Source of the DNA: Leuctra nigra
Lineage: Eukaryota > Arthropoda > Insecta > Plecoptera > Leuctridae
NCBI GenBank assembly: GCA_934045905.1
Contig: OW203762.1
Location: 48,509,411-48,573,410 of the forward strand
Reading direction: 5' to 3'
DNA length: 64,000 nucleotides
The notes under the pieces are model-generated. The model worked only from the letters and a program-made list of their open reading frames with translations, was not told the DNA's origin and searched no databases. Shown here piece after piece: positions 20,401 through 32,374 of this stretch. A program made the position numbers and the translations under genes. Positions within the stretch are counted from its first letter, which is position 1; each line of letters opens with the position of its first letter.

Positions 20401-23400
20401 CACTTCCTTTCCACTTTGCTTCACTTAGCCCTAGAAACAATAACTTCCTTTCAACCATCACATCTATCATTTCTTCTACCTTTCCATTCAATGAAACAAT
20501 GTTCAGCGTACCAAATGTAAATTCAATTCTACTTCCTATTTGTCTTTCTTTCCTGGTTCTTCTCTTTGCTCTGTTAGATCCTGCTTCCGGGGCTGTTTCC
20601 TGAACTACGTCACTCGTCTCCACACTGTGCGGCTCCAAAAACCCTGATGACTCCTCTCACTTGTTCTCTCTTCTATTACATTTCGTAATCCTTCACCAAT
20701 TGATCGATGCCAGTCCCATTTCCCCAACAACCCCCTTTGCATTCCCCTCAAGCTAATGTTCCACACACCTTGTTCCTTACACACGGCTCTGACACAATTA
20801 TTCAACTCTCTGGGACCACTCCCTTTCCCCGTCAGCATGCTAGCCATGTAAACTTTGCATGACACTCCAAATCTGCTCTTCACTGCCTTCAGTAACTCCC
20901 TCACATCATCCATAATGTCATTCCTACTCCTTCCCTCAAGCAAGTCCCGAGTGCCAACAAACAACGTAACCGTCACTGGTTCTTCTCTAATGCAGTAGTT
21001 TTCCATCTCACTAGACAGCTTCTGGATGCGAATTCCAGGCAGCTGATGCGCCCGAAAACCTGCCTGATCAGCGCAGAACCCAACCCCCATACTGCCACTG
21101 ATGTCCCCTAACAAGAGGTGGCACTCAGTCCCGCCGTTGCTCCGGCCACCCGACTCTCTGCCGTCATTGCTGGGCCCACTCGGGTTGCTGCTGCCCTGGT
21201 CACTCAGTGCAATGTTCGGTTCACTCAGGTCGCTGCTGCCCACGTCACTCGGTGCGATGTTCGGCCCACTCAGGTCGCTGCTGCCCTGGTCACTCGGTGC
21301 GATGTTCGGTTCACTCAGGTCGGTGCTGCCCACGTCACTCGGTGCGATGTTTGGCCCACTCAGGTCGCTGCTGCCCTGGTCACTCGGTGCGATGTTCGGT
21401 TCACTCAGGTCGGTGCTGCCCTGGTCACTCGGTGCGATGTTCGGTTCACTCAGGTCGGTGCTGCCCTGGTCACTCGGTGCGATGTTCGGTTCACTCAGGT
21501 CGGTGCTGCCCTGGTCACTCGGTGCGATGTTCGGTTCACTCAGGTCGGTGCTGCCCTGGTCACTCGGTGCGATGTTCGGCCCACTCAGGTCACTGCTGCC
21601 CACGTCACTCGGAGCGATGTTCGGCCCACTCAGGTCACTGCTGCCCACGTCACTCGGTGCGATGTTCGGCCCACTCAGGTCGCTGCTGCCCACGTCACTC
21701 GGTGCGATGTTCGGCCCACTCAGGTCGCTGCTGCCCTGGTCTGACTGACTTGACCGAACTTCTTCTAGTTGTTTCTCCATCTCTTGCAGCCTACCTTCCA
21801 TCCACATGAACGTTGCTACTATTCCCTTGACGACTTCTGACTTCAATACTCGATGCCTATTTTGTTTCATCTTCTTCTTCATTCCACCCTGTTCTTCATA
21901 CTTTATTTGTTCAAGTATCCACTTAACAAGTTTCTCTGTTTTTCCCACAGTCTTGTGCCTCCTCTGTTTAACAAACACTTTATCTCCTCCAATGTTTTTA
22001 TCAACCCTAACCTTACTTTTACACCCCTCACAGGTCCATGTACTTTCACTGCCTGCTTTATAGTTCTTGCTGGCCAGCCCAGCACATGAAAAATGGTTCC
22101 ATTTACCACACATCATACACTTTATACCACTTTTCTTTACAATCTTCGTGCAGTGTGGGCATACTGCAGAATCCACTTTATTTTTAACTTGTCTCTGAGA
22201 ATGAAGCACTACACCGTCCGCCATCTTGATTTCGGCATCTTGATTTTATAAAATATATAAAATATAAAAATTTACCTAACATGATTAAATTTATCAATTA
22301 ACCTTACAAGTGCCACTGTCGATTTTTTCAACACTTCGAAAATTTGGGGCCCTGTTCTTGAATTAAGGGCGCAAAGAGTATTCTGTTGGTGGATTTGTGT
22401 ACCTACTTGATCAATAGTTGTGCTGGATCAGTCGATAAAATAGCTTTAGACAGCGTTAAAACAGGATTCATTAAATTTGGCTTTGTATTCTCGCCAATTG
22501 TTGCACGGGTGCATTTGCACGTGCTCAACATCTGATGGGTCATTCTTATATTTTTTGTACATTTTGACTTTTCAGAAAAAAAAATTAAAGTAGTTTATAT
22601 TTCAAAGTTATTTGCAGCAATGTATTACATCAATAGTACTTTATTGTGTACAGTAAGTGGTCAATACACTTTTGATCAATTTTAGAGTTTATCGATAAAT
22701 TAAGATTGTGAGACACGGAATCCGTCCATTCTGTTACCCAACTATTTCTACATAAAAATCTTAAAATATAATCAACATGATACTTTGACTAATAGAGTAT
22801 AATACTAGATGGTATAAACTTACCATAAAAAAATACAACTAAATAATTTATTGTATATACGATATTATTTGATCCTAATTAAGAACATTGCTTAAATTAC
22901 CAATTTACAAGGATAACTTCACTAAAACTTCTAGAATTGACTTTATCAACCCATATTAATCAATAGATATAGTTAATTATAGTTAATTGGGTTCATTTAA
23001 AACTAATAACTATCTAAGTTTTACTAAATATTCATCGGTATTAGGAGAATTAAATCTTATTACAGAGTAACAGAGTGGACATATTGTAACAGAATGGACA
23101 TAATGGGCACAATTTAAATTATACCTTCTCAAAAATTTCAATGTCATACATAAATTTTGTAATGCAATCAATTGCCATTTGGTTTTATTTCATTTTATTT
23201 TATTTTCCGTGTCTTTTTCCTTGTCTATGCGTCTCCGCTCTCGAAATGCCCGTTGTTTTTTTAGCGGATGTTAATGCCATTCTGTGAGGTATACAATGCT
23301 AAAATTTTATAGCAATATGTATTGAAACTTATATGAGATGAATTTAATGTTATAAAATCACTGCGGAACATAAAAATCCACTGAATTACATTTCACTGTA

Positions 23401-26400
23401 ACAGAGTGGACAATGTAACAGAGTGGACAACATAACATAATAAAATGTTTTTGTTGCTAAAATAGATAAAAACTTGCGATATTATTATATCAATGATTCA
23501 ATAAACTTAGTTGCTACATTTACCATTCACTTTGGTTTAAATTAAAGTGTAATTTCACCACTTTACATGCGTAACAGAGTGGACAATTTAAGTCGTTACA
23601 TGTGCTTGCTGTCACTGTCAACAGGTGCAGGTTAGCAGATTTTCATTTCTAACCAGTGTGACTAACAGTAAAATAAATAAAACTAATATTTCTATATTCT
23701 AGCAGTGTACCAACTTTTATAAATTTTCATAAATTACCTGAAAAAATACTAGAACAAAGTGGGCGTAACAGAGTGGACAAAATTTCCGGACAAAGTTCAA
23801 ATGTATATAACAGGTTTACGTTGCTCACTAAAAATAAGTCGTAAAGCTTGTGATAGTTTTGGAGCTATTGTAACAATATAAATGCTGCACAATTTTTTAT
23901 GTCAGTGGCAAATAAGAAAATTTTGCAATAGTTCAAGCCAACTCATGGTCCGGACATCTAATTTTGCTGTACCCTGACACATGTTTCTTTAAATTCCATG
24001 AAATCAGACAATATAAATTTTAATTGAAGTGATGGAGTAAAGAGGGAAATGATTACAGATGGGCATGCTCTATTCAAAACCTAAAAATTATTAATATATC
24101 TTCTTTAAAAAAATTGAGAGGTTGTCGGACATGGTTTGTACAAAAAATATGAGAATGACCCTGATATCTAAGTATCTTTCTTTTATTATGTTGCTGATAA
24201 TTGTTCCATTATTTTTTTGGTAGGTATTTCTTTGTCCTGTAAATAATATGTATCTACTACCTACTTTGAAAAAAAAAATCTACGTAACGATTATTTTGGC
24301 CTAAAAATTTGGACAAAAATATTTTTTAATTGTAAATAAATTTTATTAGATAAATAAAATTTTTAATCTATTGAGCTAAAAAAAATCATACTCTCATATG
24401 ATTCTTTGGAGTGTTCTGAAACTTTTATAACATATCCCAATGTAATTGAACAGTTACATCACCTTTAAATTAATTTCCCCAAATTCGTCTACATTTCTGC
24501 TAAATAAGGCACTATACATTTTTTAGCCTTGCCACTTGTAGGGTTAATAGGTAAATACTTTAAAAAAATAGCAAGGATCCTCTGAAATGTCAAATTTGTC
24601 CAGTTTTTCATTGCAATCATAAAAAAAGTACCTATTGCAATATTGGGGGCCAGGTCAGGTATAAGATTAATTCATCAACAATGCAAATAATAAATAAATG
24701 GACACTGAAAACACCTTCCAAATGTACATGAGGGTCAAAAGTAAATGGGGTCTGTCAGACCCCAGATGACCACTCGCGTTACAAAATCACAGGTGACTAC
24801 CGGCGGATTAAGGATATTGACGAAGAATATAACTTACGGTTTCTTTATTTCAGCTAAGAATACCCGCACTCTATTTAGCGTCATTGACACAGCGCACTTC
24901 TTTGGAGAATCTGGCGGAGGATGTCTTCAGCTTCGCCAAAGATCGGTATTTCGTCGGAGAGTCGGTGGAGGTTAACTTCAAGGGTGATGTTTGGTAAGAA
25001 ATCTGCTATTCACTTATCATTTTGCTTACAAGTTACAAGTTTTGCTTACTGAATGTGGAAATGTGGATTGTGTAAAAGGGTGGTTAGGACTGTTGATAAC
25101 CTCCCCTTTGATAACAGGGAACGGAAGTAGGTACAGTCAAACAGTGAATTGTGAACCCTCCATTCACCATATGATTATGAACCCCCCACCACATTCCAAC
25201 AACTTTTCCTGTGTTACCGGTCGAGGAGGAGCCTAAACTAGCGTGTATGATGGAAAGGGAGGACGGAGGGTTAAAACAAGTCTTGAAGCCGGCCTACCTA
25301 TTAAAGGTTGCTCCACATTTTGAAATGTGTTGTAAGTGCTCAGTAGTGTTCAGGATTACGATTAAATCGAATCGATTATTGATTTTAAGTCGATTCATCC
25401 GATTTGAAGTTAAATAATCGATTAGAAGAAAATGCCGCCAATTATTTAAAATTTAGTACCTACCTCTTTTTCCGTTAGAGCTCCTCACTGAGCTCCATAC
25501 CCAATCCAAAATGGCTGCCGTCAGCTTCAGTTCATGAATCATTCATGTAGGGTACTAATATTTCCTTGAGTGCATCTTATTTTATCAAAATATTCGTGTT
25601 TCGAGTGAGTTTTCTTAAATAGCCATACAATTTCTCATTCTAAATACCATTTACAGTCATACTTTTTTAATTGAGGCTTACACCGGCGTCTTGAAATGAA
25701 CTTCCCAAATAATTGAGGTTAATATTGCCGTATCAAAGGAGATGATGCCCTTCCTCTTTGTGTTCCAACCCTTCATTATATCAATACAATTTAATCCGAT
25801 TAATCATCGATTATGCTTGATGCATATCGACTCGATAATCGATTTGAAAAAAATTATCGATGAACACCCCTATTATGTTATTACAAAAATATTTTTTTAT
25901 TTCTGCCCTTCTTCAGCGGCCACCATTTTTGTTTTCCATTTTTGTGTTTTTGTAATGTATTATTTGATAGTAGTACAATTGTTTGTAATGAGCTGCTATT
26001 ACAATGTCCACTTCTAGTAGTAGATTTAACTGGAGTGATGTTATTGCTAAAACTTATTTCTTATGTCTCTCACTTACAGAAATGTATAGGTACCTATCTT
26101 ACTTATAATAATAATCTATCCGCTGGTTCCAATTTAATGGGTCAGGGGGTGGATGTTCCCACCAACACTAGGGCCGCAGGACTACTGGAGACCGGCTGGC
26201 CACGCCTGGCTTCTCCTCCTCGTCTTCTTCTTCTTCCTCCACTTCCAATTGTTCCACAAATTGCCTCCACCTTGTTCCACAAATTGCATGTAATTTCAAT
26301 ACTTATATTGTAAATAACAATTCCAATTGTTGTTTCTTGCCTGAAATGACTACTGTAGGTTGTATATACCTAGGTATTTTATTTGGGACAATTTCCTGTT

Positions 26401-29400
26401 AAAGTAATTTTATTCTCACACAATAAATTATGCAACTCATTCCATAGTAAAAAAAGCTAGTAGACAACAACCATGCTCGTTGAGAATTGGCAGTGATATC
26501 TTACTATGGTCCGTCTCATACCTAGAGACACTCATTGTTCTCACTTACATTGGACCTGACCCTATCGTAAAAACCTAAAAGTGTCAAAACATACCTCAGC
26601 TGTGGAATGATCCCTGTATCAGCACTGCCGCAGAGCCAATAGATCCTCAAATGTGTCTACATTTTCACCCACTCAAGGTCCATTTCTTTGGAACATATTT
26701 TTACAACCCTTAGAGGGCTAAGAGTTACAAGGTTGTAAACTACATCGAACAAGGGACGGACAATAAATGGTTGATGATACATTGAGAGCAAATGATTTTA
26801 CGATACATTATAAACGAGAACAATGAGTGTCTCTGCCCTAGGAATAAAGTATAGGTGAAAAACACCCAATTGAAGACATACCTTAAATGCTGGTCACAGC
26901 GTAGCTCACATTTGTTGTAGAAAATGCAAGTGCTGTGTTTTATTTTGGTGCAGATGAGCTTCAAGGGTAAATGTGTGACAGTGAACTGATAAGATTAGAT
27001 GCCATGCAATACTCAGCCAACATGAGCTGGTTTGCAATCCCTGTGCTAAATCACGTGACTTATTTCCAGGGCCGAGAGTCATGTGCTTCAAGTCATTGCA
27101 CCAACCAAGTCTGAAGCCAAAGCAGAAGTGAGGTGAGTTCAACTTCCAGCCGTCAAACTGAGTGATAACACAGTCCGGGAAATACATTTCAAGGACACAG
27201 TGACAAATTTGTTAATTTAAATGTAAATGTAAAAAATTTAAGTAAAAACTTTTAGCATAATGCTAAAAAAAGTAACATAGGTACTGTCTACAGTTGGACG
27301 GAACATTCCCAGCAAGTAATAATTGACAAAGAAAACATTCAAACAGCTTATGTAAGGTTTTGTCTGTTTACTGTTCTGTATTATGAATTATGATGGCTCA
27401 AGTCAAAAACAGATGTGGCAGGTTCTGCCCTATTTTTTCTTAGCAAAGTATATTCTAAGAATTAAATTTCATTGTTTAAAAAGTGAAAAGTTAATTGAAA
27501 ATAATGTGTATAATTTAATTTTAGGTAGGGATTGATTATGAAATTATAATAATGAATTTACTAATTAGACTTGTATTGTCTGTATTTAGTGGGCCAAGAT
27601 TCACAAGTTCGCTGGCCAATGTGTTCCGCTATGAGGTGGAAAACTATGAGTGCAGTGAAAGCGGTGAACAGGAAGTGTCTGCTCAGCAAGTGCGGCGGAA
27701 GAAGGGCTGCTTCACACGAGACAGGAACCGGCTCTACTTGAAACAGTTTGCTGAAGCGGGTCCAGGGAGTGTGTGGAGAATCAAGGTAAGATATTGCTCA
27801 TTTTCATAAGATATGAACAATGGCTTTTTTGTTCCATGACTAAATTTAGCACAACACACGTTTCATGTACCTATTATAATTCATAAGTAGGCAATTTACT
27901 ACTTATCGATTTACATGTCCTTGGATGTCAGTACCTACCTAGTACCTAGATACCCACCAACCGAAGAGACTAGGTGAGATGGATGTCGATTGTGGGAATG
28001 CATACTGTGGATACAGTGGATACAGTGCATACAGTGGAAAATCGGAAGATTTTTTAAAATTTTAACCAATTGAAGAATTTGGTTGAAACTTTGTAATGTT
28101 TGAGAAAATGAAGGTCAAATTGATCGGACCTACCAATAGGAAGAAAATTTTTTAAAAATTTGAACCAATCAACGGATTTCAAAAAAATTTGGTTCTGTAA
28201 CGCCCAGAGATGGTCCGAACATGTGTGCAAAATTTCAGCTTGATCGGAGCAAAACTGTGACCAGTATACAAGCAGTTTACAAAAAAATAAAAAAAACAGA
28301 GGTCCGTGCCAAAAGAAGCCAAAAGGAGACGCTCACTTCGCTCGCTCAAAAAGTAAATTAACCAAAGATTTTAATTATATGCATTTTGTGAAAATCTATT
28401 GATACAATTAGGTAAATAAAATATTATTTTGTATTAAATTTTTCAAGCCTGCCATAAGATAACATAGAGAAAATACCTTATTTCTTATCTGCCTATCTCA
28501 AAACTAGACACGGGAAGTACTTTATTTCTTGAAGTGTTGTTTAGGGTAACAATGAACACTATCTGAAAAATGGTTGATCGCTCCAGCCACCTTAATTTCA
28601 AGGTTTACTATCAAAAGCTTCTATATATGTACTACTAGGATGTTGTTGAAGTAAAACTATGGTTCTAGCTGCCACACTTACCCCAGTTGACCCTAGTCCC
28701 CTAAGTTTAATGGATTTTTTTCTTCTATATTTTGTCCCAATGGCTACCTTAGAATAGGTACTCTGAATATCCACCCATGAGCCCACTAGTCATTAGTTAC
28801 TAATTGTAAGTTTTGTCATTACAGAAAGAGGCACTCCAGAAGTATGGCATTCCGCGGGTTAAGTTCGAGAACATCTTTGTGGGCAGCTCGCCAAAGTTCC
28901 AGGCTTCAAAGAATGCACGAAAAATGAAGAGCCAAGCCAGTATGGATCGTTACCTCACGGTTTCCAACAGCCAGAACAAGAAGAAGACACCAACCAAGGT
29001 ACGTTATCAACACATTGGCTATGTAAAAGCAGATTTATTGCAATTGAAAGATATGTAAGTAGGTATGCAATATGCATTTGTTTGCTTGGCTTCATCTCTA
29101 TGTACAAATTGGAAAGATTGATGAAGTCTTCTCTGGAGGCAAAAATGATTCTGCAACTATTATTGGAAGAGAGATCTTCCCATAAAAGATATTTAGTAGA
29201 TACCTTCCTAGGGGCATGACATGACAGCTTTTGTAAACACTCTTCTTTTATAAATAGAAATCATACTTTATTTTTGTATGTAGAAATGGAGCTACCTATT
29301 ACTTTGTAAAATGATATACAGTAAACCCTCGTTAATTCGAATTCAAGGGGACCCAAAAAATCCCAGTTCGAATTAAAAAAGTTCGAAATATAAAAAAAAA

Positions 29401-32317
29401 AAAAAAAATTTTTTTTTTTTTTTTTTTTTAGTACTTACCTATTGATTTGATATAACGCGATGTTGATTCATTATTTTTTGCCTTCAAAAGTTAACTCGCA
29501 CTATATACGCGGCCAAATGCTTTCAAAATGTTGAATGAAGTTTGAATATTCCCGCCTAAAGTGTTCCAGGGTAGGCTAACCTGTATACTAAAGAGACTAG
29601 ACCTACACTTCCCCCACCCCACCACTACAGAAAGCAGTTTGACTACTCTCTTTGTGACGTGACGCCATTGGAAACATTGGAAATGTGTAGTTTGAGTGTT
29701 TTTTTCGAAGTTTGTTCGCGATTATTTTGTCAATCCTTTTGCAAAGTTCGAATTAAAACAACTGTATGCAAGTTATAACATGGGCTGGGACCAAAATTCA
29801 GTTCGAATTTCGAAATAACCTAAAATTCGATTTATCAAAATTATTTAACATTGTAAAGCCTATACTGAACACTGGGACCATCCACCTAGTTCGAATTTAC
29901 CCCTAAATTCGAATTATTGAAGTTCGAAATAATGAGGGTTTACTGTATCTGTTTTTAGAATATAAATATATGAAAGGGAAGACAGGGAGAAATGGAAGAA
30001 GCTGATGGAGAAGAAAAACTAAGGGGAAGAGCCAGGCCTGGCCAGCTAGGCCAGCGACTTACAAGCTAGGATTCCAGGAGAGCTATTCTAAATTTCCGTG
30101 TCATGTCGTTTCACGTGATATGGGCTCACTGCACACTGAAGTGCTATCTATTTAACATGGCAGTGACACCGTATCAATTCATAGCTTGCACGAACTTTTT
30201 TTTTTATATCAGCAATGCTAAATTATTGAATTGTCCACCCATTACGTTGGCACGTTGACGGGTCAGATTTATAACTTTATTGAGGCAAACCGATGTATTT
30301 TTGTAAAGTGAGTGATTTCTCTTCGTACTAAAGTAATCTCCGGAGCCTATACAATTTCTTAGGTACTCATTAACTATAAAATATCGTCAAAAAAACAGAG
30401 AATCACAGTTATTCTGCGTGCCATTAAGATGGCGACGGCAACAATGAGCTGACATCACATGCAACCTATGAATTGATACGAGACGGCAAGGAAATTTAGA
30501 ATAACCGCCCTGCCTGGACCCTAGTTAATAGTGGATTTCGCCACCATTAATATATCTATAGAATAAGTTATAGAATCTATAGAATAAGTTTCAGGTGCAA
30601 ATACACACATGTTCCTTATGGTAAACTAAGAACTGACAAACATCTTGTCATGCAGACGGTGACGCCGCAGAAGCAGACGGCGCTGAAAGTGAAGGAGAAG
30701 TACCGGCAAGTGGCTGGCGGCGCCGTTAAAAAGCACTACCGCAAGCAGATGGTGATGTCGGTGGAGAAGCTGCAGTTGCTCCGAGAGCAGCAGCTGGAGG
30801 AGCGTAAGAGACGCGTTGAGGAGCGCATCGTGGAGCGGGCAAAGGTGAAGGAGGAGAAGCTTCGAATGGCCGAGCTCATGAAGGAGTGGAACCGGCAGCG
30901 TGAGGACCTGGAGTGTGAAGATTTGAAGGTAACCAATCACATGTGGAGTAACTATTTACATCTTCGTATTTCAGATACATTTATTGTGAAGTCTATACAG
31001 TATTGTCTGTACAGTTTGTTTTTCCTTTGTTTGAACTCTTTACTGACTGTGGCTCCATCTGGTGAGAGTTCAAACATAGGAAAAACAAACTGTATGTAAA
31101 GCCCAAAATACCTACTTTTCAACAAATGGATCATAAAGTTGTTACCGAATGTTAGTCTGAGGCACACATAATTCAAATTCCTCCATAAATGTTGGGAATG
31201 AAGTCCAAATAAGTCACACTCACACATTACTGTTAGTGTTCAGTATTAAAATGTGTACAGATAGCTTAGTAACTGCATAAAATATGACAGCCACACTAAT
31301 ATTGAAAGTGGGGCTCATCTCTTTACTCAGAGCAAAGATTACTTCAGGAGCAGAACATTATGCTCTGAAAATAAATTGAATTTTATATGCCAAAAATGGT
31401 TTTGAGGTCCCTTACTCTGTGAGCTGCTCTTTTTGTGCGCGTGGTGTGACAATCCTGATTGTATGGAATGCGACTGTGATGCTACAGAGCCTGCCTGTGC
31501 CGACACCCGTGCAATGTCGCATCCCGAACGAGCACTTTGGCGAGTTCCTGTCCATCGTGGAGTTCTTCACCACCTTCAGTGAGGTGCTGAACGCCAAGGA
31601 GTTCTTCCCGTACGGCGTGACCTTGGAGCTGGTGGAGCGCTCCTTGCTGGAGCGCGAGGTGGCCGGACCATTCAGCGACATGCTGCAGTTCCTGCTGCAA
31701 CAGTTGTTCCGCATGCAGGTCAGTATCTCACGGAGCTGTTGTAAAGCCTGAAACACACCTAGATTAGATTCCTCCTAAGATAACACATCAAATTCAAATC
31801 TCATGCAGGCTTTAGGTTCTCTTCATGTTTCTCAATTAAAATTTATCTTTCGACAGCTGTGGACCTCTAATGGTATTTTGTTTTTATTGTAACATTAGCA
31901 ATGTCACATATTTTATTTTAAAACTTGTTTTCTTAGGATGAGGAGGATGAGGAGATCCAGGCATTCACAGCTGAGGACGTCGACTTCACTGACGCAGCCG
32001 ACGTGTCAACATCTGAAGCTATTCGGCTAGCCACAGCTGCAGCTGGATGGAGCCAGAAGTATCAAGGTAAAATACTTGTTCATGTTCAGCCAGCAATTGT
32101 GGATATGCACTTGCTGACCTGACATATGATTATTGCCCATCAATAATAACTTGCTTATTAATAGGCAATATGAATAGCTTGTACCTACATGGTAATGACT
32201 AATGAGGGACTAAATCTAATCTATAATAACTGATCTGATCAACTTTGGATTTCCTACCGTTTTTAATGCTATTAGGTAATTAATGTTTTATTTATTATAA
32301 AATGTTTTATATTATGT

Positions 32318-32374
<57 letters not shown>

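Larger units (their letters stand above)
17502..22263 (-). mobile_element. Full-length two-ORF LINE (RTE-like non-LTR retrotransposon)
   Basis: On the minus strand: a short 5' leader, ORF1 (539 aa), an overlapping ORF2 with endonuclease and reverse transcriptase, a short 3' UTR, and an ATT-type tail (about 17502-17518). Both ORFs are uninterrupted. A candidate 10-bp target duplication TATAAAAATT flanks it (17492-17501 and 22264-22273), though it is AT-rich and so weak. The short repetitive tail and the WFGHMKRM / RRVGRPRDRW C-terminus suggest the RTE group; the clade call is provisional. It is inserted antisense in ACF1 intron 2. Confidence 0.88.
14906..24853 (+). other. ACF1 intron 2 (9.95 kb), transposon-filled
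   Basis: It contains an inverted-repeat element (15190-15874), a duplicated segment with a 24-bp hairpin (16651-17020), a full-length LINE (17502-22263) and a 1-kb stretch with a recurring 14-bp word (22726-23778). The remaining sequence (15875-16650, 17170-17490, 23780-24740) is AT-rich and shows no gene. Confidence 0.8.
24994..27069 (+). other. ACF1 intron 3
   Basis: It holds an ATCGAT-rich element remnant (about 25340-25875) and a LINE 3' fragment (26108-26299). Otherwise no gene or RNA was seen. Confidence 0.6.
14417..27785 (+). other. BAZ1A: ACF1 WAC module and following conserved region (exons 1-5)
   Basis: Exons 1-4 encode the WAC domain (DNA binding in the known family). Key blocks are EEVFYCSVTDEIFENYE, VVWTCSLTGKSNMTFEEA, LYLASLTQRTSLENLAED and AKDRYFVGESVEV. 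Exon 5 holds KKGCFTRDRNRLYLKQF, matching the conserved SRDKLKLFLKQ region of vertebrate ACF1. The domain is split by a 9.95-kb intron (14906-24853) that contains a full-length LINE. Confidence 0.9.

Noticed and set aside
21195..21745. CRISPR-like regular repeats
   Set aside because: Units are contiguous without unique spacers and encode a protein repeat in a eukaryotic LINE.
21101..21809. Three long plus-strand frames (200-215 codons) with Cys/His/Ser or Leu/Arg repeats
   Set aside because: All are antisense readings of the 45-bp coding minisatellite, kept open because 45 is divisible by 3.
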